DNA of 6,649 nt from positions 1 through 6,649 of the forward strand of contig JALREG010000219.1 of NCBI GenBank assembly GCA_023253905.1. Direction: 5' to 3'. The translations under genes and the position numbers were made by a program. The notes below the pieces were generated by a model. The model saw only the letters and a program-made list of their open reading frames with translations. It did not search any database and was not told where the DNA came from. This stretch comes from Burkholderiaceae bacterium (GTDB lineage Bacteria; Pseudomonadota; Gammaproteobacteria; Burkholderiales; Burkholderiaceae). Below are positions 1 to 5,665 of this stretch, piece after piece (positions within the stretch are counted from its first letter, which is position 1; the number at the start of each line of letters is the position of its first letter).

Positions 1-647
1 GCGCGCGTCACCACACCGAGCGTCCCCTCGGTGCCGATGAAGAGCTGCTTGAGGTCGTAACCGGCGTTGTTCTTCAGCATCGAGTTCATGGCCGACACCA
101 CCGTGCCATCCGCAAGCACGGCCTCCACGCCCAACACCAGCTCCCGCATCATGCCGAAACGAAGCACACGGTTGCCACCTGCGTTGGTTGCCGCGTTACC
201 GCCCACCCGGCATGACCCGCGGGCGCCGATATCGAGCGCGAACATGAGCCCCGCGTCGTCGGCGGCCTGCTGGACCGCCTGGAGCGTGACGCCCGCCTGC
301 ACGGTGATCACCGAACCATCCGGGTCGAGCGATTCAATCGCGGCGAGCCTTTCAAGCGATAACACCACCGCGTGCGCAGAGGGGGTGGCGCCGCCCGTGA
401 GCCCGGTCAGGCCGCCCTGTGGAACCACCGGAGCACGGTGCGAGTTACAGATTCGAAGCACCGCTGCCACCTCTTCGGTGCTGCGCGGCCGAGCCAGTGC
501 AGTAGGCGGCGAATCAACGGGTGCCGACACCATCCAGTCCTTGAGGTGCCGGGCATCGATCGGCGCACGCATCAGGACGCCCGAGGGAAGCGCACGCTCG
601 AGGTCATCGAGCAGTGCCACAGTATTGAATGGGGGGGCGAGGCTCAA
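1..647 (-). CDS. FAD-binding oxidase, D-2-hydroxyacid dehydrogenase type (N-terminal part; runs off left edge)
   Basis: The window holds the first 215 residues of a flavoprotein of the FAD_binding_4 (PCMH-type) family, which also contains D-2-hydroxyglutarate dehydrogenase, D-lactate dehydrogenase and GlcD. Visible signatures are the FAD pyrophosphate-binding loop PQGGLTGLTGGA (residues 76-87), GARGSCRVGGNAATNAGG (141-158) and the segment around GYDLKQLFIGTEGTLG (196-211), in the order expected for the family. The C-terminal FAD-oxidase domain, which sets substrate choice, lies outside the window. By family, the enzyme should oxidise a D-2-hydroxyacid to the 2-oxoacid and pass electrons to a quinone, cytochrome or flavoprotein. 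The chosen start is TTG at 647-645, because AAGGA sits seven bases upstream and the only in-frame codons between it and the upstream stop are not better starts. An alternative is GTG at 620, giving a protein nine residues shorter. A run of seven C lies just after the TTG, so the exact N terminus is uncertain. The gene lies 36 bases downstream of the GlcG-like gene and is probably co-transcribed with it. Confidence 0.88.
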   Translation of the reverse strand, partial: MSLAPPFNTVALLDDLERALPSGVLMRAPIDARHLKDWMVSAPVDSPPTALARPRSTEEVAAVLRICNSHRAPVVPQGGLTGLTGGATPSAHAVVLSLERLAAIESLDPDGSVITVQAGVTLQAVQQAADDAGLMFALDIGARGSCRVGGNAATNAGGNRVLRFGMMRELVLGVEAVLADGTVVSAMNSMLKNNAGYDLKQLFIGTEGTLGVVTR

Positions 648-654
648 GACAGCT

Positions 655-659
655 TCCTT
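655..659 (-). promoter_or_regulatory. Ribosome binding site AAGGA deciding a TTG start
   Basis: On the minus strand AAGGA stands seven bases before the TTG at 647. No ATG is available in frame between the upstream stop codon (684-686) and the conserved part of the FAD oxidase, so this site is the main evidence for the TTG start. Confidence 0.55.
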
Positions 660-683
660 GTCCGAACGGTCAACGATGCCAGA

Positions 684-1103
684 TCAGCCGACTTTAAGTC
701 CGGCCGATTCCACGCCGGCTGCGCAGATCAGTTCGTCTTCGTCGCCCGACCCGCCGCTCGCCCCGACCGCGCCCAGCAACTGGCCGCTCGGCGACAGAAT
801 CAGCACGGCGCCGGTCTGCGGTAAGAACCGGCCGTCAGCCGACGCTGCCAGCGTCACATAAAAATTCGGATTGTCCTTCGCGCGCTGGGCGAGCACGCGG
901 CTCGATGCGCCCATGCCCACCGCGCCCCAGGCCTTGCCGCGTGCGATCTCAAAGCGAAACATGCTGGCTCCGTCTTCACGCGCAAAGGCCTTGAGGTTAC
1001 CGCCTTCGTCGAGCACCGCAATGCCCATCGGCTTGAAATTCTCGGCACGGGCGCGGGCCAGTGCTCCATCAATGATCTGCCGGGCCTGAGCGAGCGTGAG
1101 CAT
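684..1103 (-). CDS. GlcG/HbpS-like heme-binding family protein (DUF336)
   Basis: This protein of about 139 residues matches the GlcG/HbpS (DUF336) family along its whole length. It starts with LTLAQARQIIDGALARA, continues with GIAVLDEGGNLKAFAREDGA and GKAWGAVGMGASSR, and ends with the glycine-rich stretch GAVGASGGSGDEDELICAAG. HbpS of Streptomyces binds heme and senses redox stress. GlcG is encoded in the glycolate oxidase operon of Escherichia coli but has no settled catalytic role. No signal peptide is visible, so the protein is probably cytoplasmic. The gene sits between an EthD-domain gene and a GlcD-like FAD oxidase, recalling the glcD/glcG association and suggesting an accessory role in hydroxyacid oxidation (inference). 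The start is ambiguous. ATG at 1103 is used here, but GGAGAA at 1120-1115 is better spaced for TTG at 1109, which adds two residues. A GTG at 1133 overlaps the stop of the upstream gene but has no Shine-Dalgarno sequence. Confidence 0.88.
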   Translation of the reverse strand: MLTLAQARQIIDGALARARAENFKPMGIAVLDEGGNLKAFAREDGASMFRFEIARGKAWGAVGMGASSRVLAQRAKDNPNFYVTLAASADGRFLPQTGAVLILSPSGQLLGAVGASGGSGDEDELICAAGVESAGLKVG

Positions 1104-1132
1104 ATCCAAATCAGTTCTCCATAAAGGGCGCA

Positions 1133-1846
1133 CTAGGCGCGAAGCGGGGTGTCGAGAGTAAGCATCGGATAGTGGGCATTGCCACCGGCAAACTCGGGAA
1201 ACTGGTGAAAATCAGCCCGCATCTCTCGGATGACCGGCGAGGCGAGCGCAGCGCTCAGATCGTCTGGCGAATCGAACATCAGCTTGTTCCGCTGCATGAA
1301 GTCGACCCGCATACCGGACAGCCCGCCGATCCAGTCAACGCGGGTGCAGATCTCAATTTCGCGCACGTTCGGGAACTTATGCATGATGGGCGGATGATGG
1401 TCGATGTAGTGGCGGTGCCAGGCGCTGAGGTCGGCTGCCTGTCCAGGGTAGTGCACAAGATAGCTGCAGCGGGTCGCGCGCGGCGGCAGCTCAAGATCAA
1501 GCGGCTCGATGGGAAGCGCACGTACCAGCATGATTTGTTGCTGGACCCGCATGCCTCGAAGCGCCTCGATGTCGCCCGCTGTGCCAAGCGCCTGCAGCAC
1601 GCCGGCAGGCCGAAGCGCGTCTTCCAGGGCCTCGATCCGAGGCGCATAGAGCTGGAGCGCGAGCGGCGGCCCCGGCTCGTCGTTGGGAAAGGCATGACGG
1701 GTGCCAGCGGGCGTGGGCAGATGAATCAGCGCGCGTTCGAGCCCCACGACCGACGCCAACACCTGGGCAATCTGTCGGAGCGAACCTGGCTCTAGCGTGA
1801 CGGCAGCGCCACCGGGCAAACGGAAATGAGCGAAGTAACAAAACAT
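1133..1846 (-). CDS. EthD domain-containing protein, apparently with a degenerate tandem N-terminal domain
   Basis: This 237-residue protein carries an EthD-type ferredoxin-like (dimeric alpha-beta barrel) domain at about residues 126-220. Family features visible are WHRHYIDHHPPIMHKFPNVR (143-162, the helix with the HxxHxP-like pattern), a beta strand near GMRVDF (178-183), LMFDSPDDLSAALASP (189-204) and a C-terminal FHQFPE (213-218). EthD is required for ethyl tert-butyl ether degradation in Rhodococcus, and related proteins accompany oxygenases or act as small-molecule lyases, isomerases or dehalogenases. The activity of this one cannot be told from sequence. Residues 3-112 look like a second, diverged copy of the fold, with a strand-like YFAHFRL and a segment LQLYAPRIEALEDALRP (64-80) resembling the C-terminal LMFDSPDDLSAALASP. 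The start at 1846 is chosen because the longer open frame, to 1960, adds a cysteine- and arginine-rich stretch that is unlike the family and runs into the divergent promoter region. It is the first gene of the minus-strand operon. Confidence 0.82.
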   Translation of the reverse strand: MFCYFAHFRLPGGAAVTLEPGSLRQIAQVLASVVGLERALIHLPTPAGTRHAFPNDEPGPPLALQLYAPRIEALEDALRPAGVLQALGTAGDIEALRGMRVQQQIMLVRALPIEPLDLELPPRATRCSYLVHYPGQAADLSAWHRHYIDHHPPIMHKFPNVREIEICTRVDWIGGLSGMRVDFMQRNKLMFDSPDDLSAALASPVIREMRADFHQFPEFAGGNAHYPMLTLDTPLRA

Positions 1847-1865
1847 GGGTCGGTACCTGCCTCGC

Positions 1866-1871
1866 TTTATA
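1866..1871 (-). promoter_or_regulatory. Possible -10 box (TATAAA) for the minus-strand operon
   Basis: Read on the minus strand, TATAAA at 1871-1866 lies 19 bases before the ATG at 1846, in an otherwise GC-rich spacer between divergent genes. It matches the sigma-70 -10 consensus at five of six positions. I find no good -35 hexamer at the usual 16-18 base spacing (the best is TCGCCG), so this rests on position and one hexamer. Confidence 0.3.
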
Positions 1872-1967
1872 CGCCAGTTCGCCGCGCACGGCGAGCAGCG
1901 GGGCGGGTCGTCGGGGAATGGAATCTGCATCAGATCGGCGATCGCAACCTCGGCAACCAACGCGCTT

Positions 1968-1973
1968 CATAAT
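1968..1973 (+). promoter_or_regulatory. Possible -10 box (CATAAT) for a leaderless transporter mRNA
   Basis: CATAAT matches TATAAT at five of six positions and ends seven bases before the A of the ATG at 1980. A transcript starting at the usual distance would begin at or next to the start codon, which fits the absence of any Shine-Dalgarno sequence upstream. No convincing -35 element is seen (CAACCT lies at 17-base spacing). Confidence 0.35.
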
Positions 1974-1985
1974 GCACCCATGCAT
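1972..1985. repeat. Short inverted repeat ATGCA-CCCA-TGCAT over the transporter start codon
   Basis: Five-base perfect arms at 1972-1976 and 1981-1985, with a four-base loop, cover the end of the candidate -10 box and the ATG at 1980. It could be a small operator or an mRNA hairpin. With arms this short, chance is a real alternative. Confidence 0.25.
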
Positions 1986-3200
1986 ATTCCTGCCGGACCT
2001 GCGCCGGTCGCCGGCGTGGTCGGCGCCGGCATCCTCTCGCTTGCCGTGGCCATGGGCATCGGCCGGTTCGCGTTCACACCGCTGCTGCCCCTCATGCTTC
2101 GCGATGGCGATCTCAGCCCGATCGCGGGCGCCGAGTGGGCCATGGCGAACTATGTGGGGTATCTGGCGGGGGCGCTCACTGCAGCGCGCGTCGCGAGCCA
2201 GCCGCGGCGGGCCAGCCTGATCGGCCTTGTCGGCGTCGCCATCACCACGCTCGCCACCGGGCTCCTCAGCGGCGCTGCGCTCGCGTTCGCGGGCCCCTTG
2301 CTGCGGGCGATCGCAGGCGTCTTCAGCGCATGGGTGCTGGTCGGTGCCAGCGGCTGGTGCCTGATGGCGCTCGCGCGTGCGGGGCGCCCCGCTCTCACCG
2401 CGTGGATCTACACCGGCGTGGGCTGCGGCATCGCGCTGGCCGGACTTCTCGCCTGGCTGGGCGGCGGTCAGCCAGCGCGCGGGCTTTGGCTGGAGCTGGG
2501 CCTCGTCGCGGCGTTGGGCGCGATGATGGTTGCCGCGCTCCGCGCACCCGCCCCAGACCCGGAAGCCTGCGCGGTCGATCACGCCGCTACCCGGATTGCA
2601 CCATCTGCCCAAGGCGCGGGCACATCCGATACCGGGCTGATCGTTTGCTACGGCATCTTCGGGTATGGCTACATCGTGCTCGCCACCTTTTTGCCTGCGA
2701 TGGCTCGCGACAGCATCGATGACCCCATCGTGTTCGGCCTCACCTGGCCGGTGTTCGGCCTGGCAGCAGCCGTATCGGTTGCGGCCACAGCCCGCTGGGG
2801 CACTGCGCTTGCGCGCGAACGCATCTGGGCGCTCGCGCAATCGGCCATGGCACTTGGCACCGCCTTGCCACTACTCAGCGTGGCGATCGGCGCGCTCATC
2901 GCCTCAGCGGTACTCGTGGGCGGCACCTTCATGGTGGCCACCATGGCAGGAATGCAGCTCGCTCGGGAGCGCCATCCCGACAACCCCACGCCGCTGGTCG
3001 CTCGCATGACGATTGCGTTTGCGTGCGGTCAGATCGCAGGGCCGCTCCTGATCCGGTCAATCGGTGATACCGCCTGGATGGGCGCATCTGCGCTTATTTG
3101 GGCCAACCTGATTGCAACCCTCTTGCTCACGGGCTCGGCCGTATGGCTCTGGCGGCTGCACTTCGCAAGGAATCCGCTTCGTTCGGACGCAAGCGCTTAA
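1980..3200 (+). CDS. YbfB/YjiJ-family MFS transporter
   Basis: This is a 406-residue integral membrane protein with about twelve hydrophobic segments and a long, proline- and aspartate-containing central loop (about residues 189-219) separating two halves of six. The N-terminal signature AMGIGRFAFTPLLPLM (24-39), with NYVGYLAGAL (57-66) at the second segment, is typical of the YbfB/YjiJ family of major facilitator transporters. Those are inner-membrane secondary transporters of mostly unknown substrate. The start at 1980 places this signature in the first membrane segment, as in the family. The open frame continues upstream to 1845, but the extra 45 residues are polar, arginine-rich and not part of the family. 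There is no Shine-Dalgarno sequence, and a candidate -10 box sits just upstream. The gene is divergent from the EthD operon and is followed after 64 bases by the nucleoside phosphatase gene. Substrate and direction of transport cannot be read from the sequence. The aromatic-catabolic neighbours make an organic acid plausible (inference). Confidence 0.9.
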   Translation: MHIPAGPAPVAGVVGAGILSLAVAMGIGRFAFTPLLPLMLRDGDLSPIAGAEWAMANYVGYLAGALTAARVASQPRRASLIGLVGVAITTLATGLLSGAALAFAGPLLRAIAGVFSAWVLVGASGWCLMALARAGRPALTAWIYTGVGCGIALAGLLAWLGGGQPARGLWLELGLVAALGAMMVAALRAPAPDPEACAVDHAATRIAPSAQGAGTSDTGLIVCYGIFGYGYIVLATFLPAMARDSIDDPIVFGLTWPVFGLAAAVSVAATARWGTALARERIWALAQSAMALGTALPLLSVAIGALIASAVLVGGTFMVATMAGMQLARERHPDNPTPLVARMTIAFACGQIAGPLLIRSIGDTAWMGASALIWANLIATLLLTGSAVWLWRLHFARNPLRSDASA

Positions 3201-3210
3201 CCGCTACACT
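3182..3210 (+). promoter_or_regulatory. Weak sigma-70-like promoter before the nucleoside phosphatase gene
   Basis: TTCGGA (3182-3187) and TACACT (3205-3210) are separated by 17 bases. The -10 keeps the important TA...T positions and the -35 keeps TT...A. Transcription would start about 48 bases before the ATG at 3265. The -35 lies inside the end of the transporter gene. This is a pattern match only, and co-transcription with the transporter is equally possible. Confidence 0.25.
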
Positions 3211-3264
3211 CATCCCGATCCAACCGGTCACTCCTGCGTACCCGACACCGCGAAGCCTCTATCC

Positions 3265-4500
3265 ATGCAATGTCTTCCCCTGCTGCGAGCAGCCTTTGCA
3301 AGCCTCACGCTCCTCCTTGGGCTGCTGTCGCCAGCGACTGCCGATGACACCGCGCGCTATCTCGCGGTGATCGACGCGGGCAGCAGCGGCTCGCGCATCC
3401 ATCTCTACGAACGCACGGCCGCTGAGCGCGGCGTGGACGTAAAGCAGTTATTCGAGGACAAAGCAGGCGAGGCGCTGTCCTCGTTTGAGCGTACGCCCAG
3501 CGAGGCAGGCCCTCGCGCAATCCAGCCACTGCTTGAGCGCCTGCTCGCCCGGCTCGCGCCATTGAATATCGAACGCAGCGCCGTGCAGGTTCACGTGCTC
3601 GCCACCGCGGGCATGCGCCGCCTCGACGCCGACCATCCTGCCGCTGCCCAGGCGATCTACCAGAGCGTGCGAAGCACACTGACCTCGGCGGGCGTCGCAG
3701 TGCGACGCATCGAGACCCTGAGCGGCCATCTCGAAGGCGTGTATGCCTGGGTCGATGTCAACGATCTGAGCGGCGCGCTCGCGAGATCCCCTGCACAGGC
3801 GCTCACGGCCGTCATAGAAGTGGGCGGCGCCTCGGCACAACTCGCTTACGCAGGTGAGGCCCCGCCGGGTGCACAGGTCACCCCAATCACGCTCAACGGA
3901 CGCAGCCATCAGGTCGTCAGTTTCACCTGGCTGGGCCTGGGCCAGGATGAGGCACGACGCGCCATGATCAGCGCCGCTCGCAGCCGATCAAATGTCGACG
4001 AAGTGCCGTGCTACCCGGACAACCGCAAAGCGGCTGGCGGACTCAGTGCCTTCGACGCCGATGGAAGCCGCCACCTGGTCGCCAGGGGTCGTTTTAACTT
4101 CGAACAATGCAGCCAGCTGTATGACGCCGTCATCCGCCCGTTCGGGCTCGCGGCACTGGCCGCCCCGATCCGCCTGTCCAAGGTCCCAATGGTGGGGCTC
4201 GCATCGGTTTATTTCTCGCTTGCTGACTGGCAGGCCCTCGGTCAGCCGGGCACCCTGGCCAATACCCTCAGCGGCCAGTGCGAAGGCGAAGACGCTTACG
4301 GCGACAAAGTCGTGGGCTTCATCCGGCGTGATCCGAAAAATCGCTTCGCGCAGACGGCCTGCGCCAATGGCACCTTCGTCCACGCGCTGCTCTTCGGGCC
4401 AGCCGGTCTTCGCGTTGACCCCGCGCAGGTCAGCGCCGCGGTACGTATCAACGGTCAGCCGCCAAGTTGGGCTCGCGGCTTCGCTCTGGTGGAACGCTGA
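3265..4500 (+). CDS. Exported GDA1/CD39-family nucleoside phosphatase (apyrase, NTPDase)
   Basis: This 411-residue protein belongs to the GDA1/CD39 family, which hydrolyses nucleoside tri- and diphosphates with a divalent metal and is mostly known from eukaryotes. The apyrase conserved regions appear in order: ACR1 IDAGSSGSR (36-44), ACR2 LATAGMRR (112-119), ACR3 LSGHLEGVYAWVDVN (152-166) with E157 at the place of the catalytic glutamate, ACR4 IEVGGASAQLAY (184-195), and an ACR5-like WLGLG (221-225). ACR4 has Glu where the common form has Asp (DLGGAS). Residues 1-26 form a signal peptide with a hydrophobic core and an ATA cleavage site before DD, so the enzyme should be periplasmic or secreted. 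Four cysteines (248, 281, 338, 365) in the exported part could form two disulfides. The start at 3265 places the signal peptide at the N terminus; the open frame extends to 3112 but overlaps the transporter gene. A likely role is scavenging of extracellular nucleotides (inference); Legionella has a secreted virulence enzyme of this family. A link to the aromatic genes downstream is not obvious. Confidence 0.93.
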   Translation: MQCLPLLRAAFASLTLLLGLLSPATADDTARYLAVIDAGSSGSRIHLYERTAAERGVDVKQLFEDKAGEALSSFERTPSEAGPRAIQPLLERLLARLAPLNIERSAVQVHVLATAGMRRLDADHPAAAQAIYQSVRSTLTSAGVAVRRIETLSGHLEGVYAWVDVNDLSGALARSPAQALTAVIEVGGASAQLAYAGEAPPGAQVTPITLNGRSHQVVSFTWLGLGQDEARRAMISAARSRSNVDEVPCYPDNRKAAGGLSAFDADGSRHLVARGRFNFEQCSQLYDAVIRPFGLAALAAPIRLSKVPMVGLASVYFSLADWQALGQPGTLANTLSGQCEGEDAYGDKVVGFIRRDPKNRFAQTACANGTFVHALLFGPAGLRVDPAQVSAAVRINGQPPSWARGFALVER

Positions 4501-4541
4501 CCGACCGGTGTGTCGTAAAGTGTCAGCGCCCGACGCAGCCC

Positions 4542-4545
4542 GGAG
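4542..4545 (+). promoter_or_regulatory. Ribosome binding site GGAG for the intradiol dioxygenase
   Basis: GGAG stands six bases before the ATG at 4552. The short 51-base gap to the preceding stop and this clear site support the start chosen. Confidence 0.6.
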
Positions 4546-4551
4546 ATTTCC

Positions 4552-5493
4552 ATGATTATCGAGCGCCCTGAAGATCTGACCGCAGCCGTCCTCTCCGAAC
4601 TCGAGCGGGCCGATGACCCGCGCTGGCGAACCCTCATGCAGTCGGCCGTTCGCCACCTTCACGGGTTCGTGCGCGACACCGCTCTCACCGAGGCCGAGTT
4701 TCAGAAAATCTGCGCGGTCATCGCCCGACTGGGCCAGCTCACCGGACCGTCGCACAATGAGGTGGTGCTTGGAGCCGGCTCGCTCGGTATTTCAGCGCTG
4801 GTCTGTCTCCTCAACAACGGCGCCGGCGGCACCCAGCCCACCACCGCCAATCTGCTGGGCCCTTTCTGGCGCGAGCATTCCCCCCCCACGGCCAACGGCG
4901 CAAGCATCGTGCGAGGCCCTACCCCCGGAGAACCGATTTTTGTGACGGGTTGGGTCCGAGACGACCAGGGCCACCCGGTGGCAGGTGCTGAGGTCGACGT
5001 CTGGCACTCATCATCCGAGGGCTTCTATGAAAACCAGGACCCCGCGCAGGCCGATATGAATTTGCGCGGCCGCTTCACGACCGATGAAGCGGGCGGCTTT
5101 CACTTCCGGAGCATCAAACCCGCGGGCTATCCGATTCCGGTAAGCGGCCCGGTGGGCGACCTGCTCCGCGCCCAGGGGCGACATAACCTGCGCCCGGCGC
5201 ACATCCATTTCCTGATCCACAAGCCGGGCTACAAGACCCAGTTCTCGCAGATCTACTCCAGCGACGACCCCCATCTTGATTCCGACGTACAGTTTGCCGT
5301 GACGCGTTCTTTGATCGGCCACTACCAACGCCATGTCGCCGAGCCCGCACCGGACAACGACGTGAACGGCCCCTGGTACTCACTGGAGCAGGTGTTCGTG
5401 ATCGAACCCGGCGAGGCTCGCTGGCCGCGCGCGCCCATCACGGGCAAGGCCGAGGGTGAGCGCCCCCAGCTCCAGGTTTTGGAGAGAAGCTGA
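4552..5493 (+). CDS. Intradiol ring-cleavage dioxygenase, hydroxyquinol/catechol 1,2-dioxygenase type
   Basis: This 313-residue enzyme should cleave a catechol-type ring between the two hydroxyl groups, using non-heme Fe(III) and O2, in the cytoplasm. The N-terminal part (about 1-105) is the helical dimerisation domain of the catechol dioxygenase branch. It contains LTGPSHNEVVLGAGSLG (63-79) and ends at NLLGPFWRE (100-108). The catalytic beta-sandwich follows. All four iron ligands are visible: Tyr159 in DVWHSSSEGFYENQD, Tyr193 in IKPAGYPIPVSGPVGDLL, and His217 and His219 in RPAHIHF. The stretches PIPVSGPVGDLL and IYSSDDPHLDSDVQFAV are closer to hydroxyquinol 1,2-dioxygenases than to classical catA products, so hydroxyquinol to maleylacetate is the best guess, but the ring substituents cannot be read from sequence. 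No maleylacetate reductase or muconate cycloisomerase gene is in the window. A run of eight C (4880-4887) encodes Ser110-Pro112 in the linker between the two domains. Confidence 0.94.
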   Translation: MIIERPEDLTAAVLSELERADDPRWRTLMQSAVRHLHGFVRDTALTEAEFQKICAVIARLGQLTGPSHNEVVLGAGSLGISALVCLLNNGAGGTQPTTANLLGPFWREHSPPTANGASIVRGPTPGEPIFVTGWVRDDQGHPVAGAEVDVWHSSSEGFYENQDPAQADMNLRGRFTTDEAGGFHFRSIKPAGYPIPVSGPVGDLLRAQGRHNLRPAHIHFLIHKPGYKTQFSQIYSSDDPHLDSDVQFAVTRSLIGHYQRHVAEPAPDNDVNGPWYSLEQVFVIEPGEARWPRAPITGKAEGERPQLQVLERS

Positions 5494-5665
5494 GACCGCC
5501 GCTGCCGCGCGATGGGCCGCTGGCTAGCGAAGACCGGGTGTGCATCGCTGCGCGAGACGCTCCCCTGCGCGCTGCGCTTGAAATCGACCGAGCGGGAGCA
5601 GAAGATGCGGGCTCAGGGGGTCGCTGCCCCTTTGCAGTCGCCTTCGTTCAATCAGGAGCTCCGCC
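5494..5665 (+). other. Intergenic spacer between dioxygenase and hydrolase genes
   Basis: This 172-base gap is much longer than the other gaps on the plus strand. It has a short hairpin (AGGGG 5615-5619, CCCCT 5627-5631, seven-base loop) without a following T run, so it is not a convincing terminator. A 58-codon open frame starting at 5512 overlaps the next gene and lacks a ribosome binding site. I see no RNA gene or clear promoter. The spacer may separate two transcription units. Confidence 0.4.
5654..5658 (+). promoter_or_regulatory. Ribosome binding site AGGAG fixing the start of the FAH-family gene
   Basis: AGGAG lies seven bases before the ATG at 5666. This strong site shows that the N-terminal twin-arginine and lipobox sequence of the hydrolase is translated and is not an artefact of an over-long start. 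Confidence 0.75.

Noticed and set aside
67..861. 264-codon open frame on the plus strand at the left end
   Set aside because: The product is rich in Ser, Ala, Thr and Pro without a recognisable fold, and it is antisense to the conserved FAD oxidase and GlcG-like genes.
1172..1795. 207-codon open frame antisense to the EthD gene
   Set aside because: It has no recognisable domain, while the opposite strand carries EthD family motifs in frame over the same stretch.
1497..2840. Long (447-codon) open frame on the minus strand across the transporter gene
   Set aside because: Its product is arginine-, glycine- and alanine-rich, low in complexity and without any domain. It lies antisense to a transporter with clear membrane segments and overlaps the EthD gene in another frame. 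It is a GC-rich shadow frame.
3112..3264. N-terminal extension of the nucleoside phosphatase to 3112
   Set aside because: It would overlap the transporter gene by 89 bases and bury the signal peptide behind 51 polar residues. The ATG at 3265 places the signal peptide at the N terminus.
5615..5631. Short hairpin AGGGG/CCCCT as a terminator of the dioxygenase gene
   Set aside because: The stem is only five pairs with a seven-base loop and is followed by TTGCAG, not a T run. It is too weak to call an intrinsic terminator.
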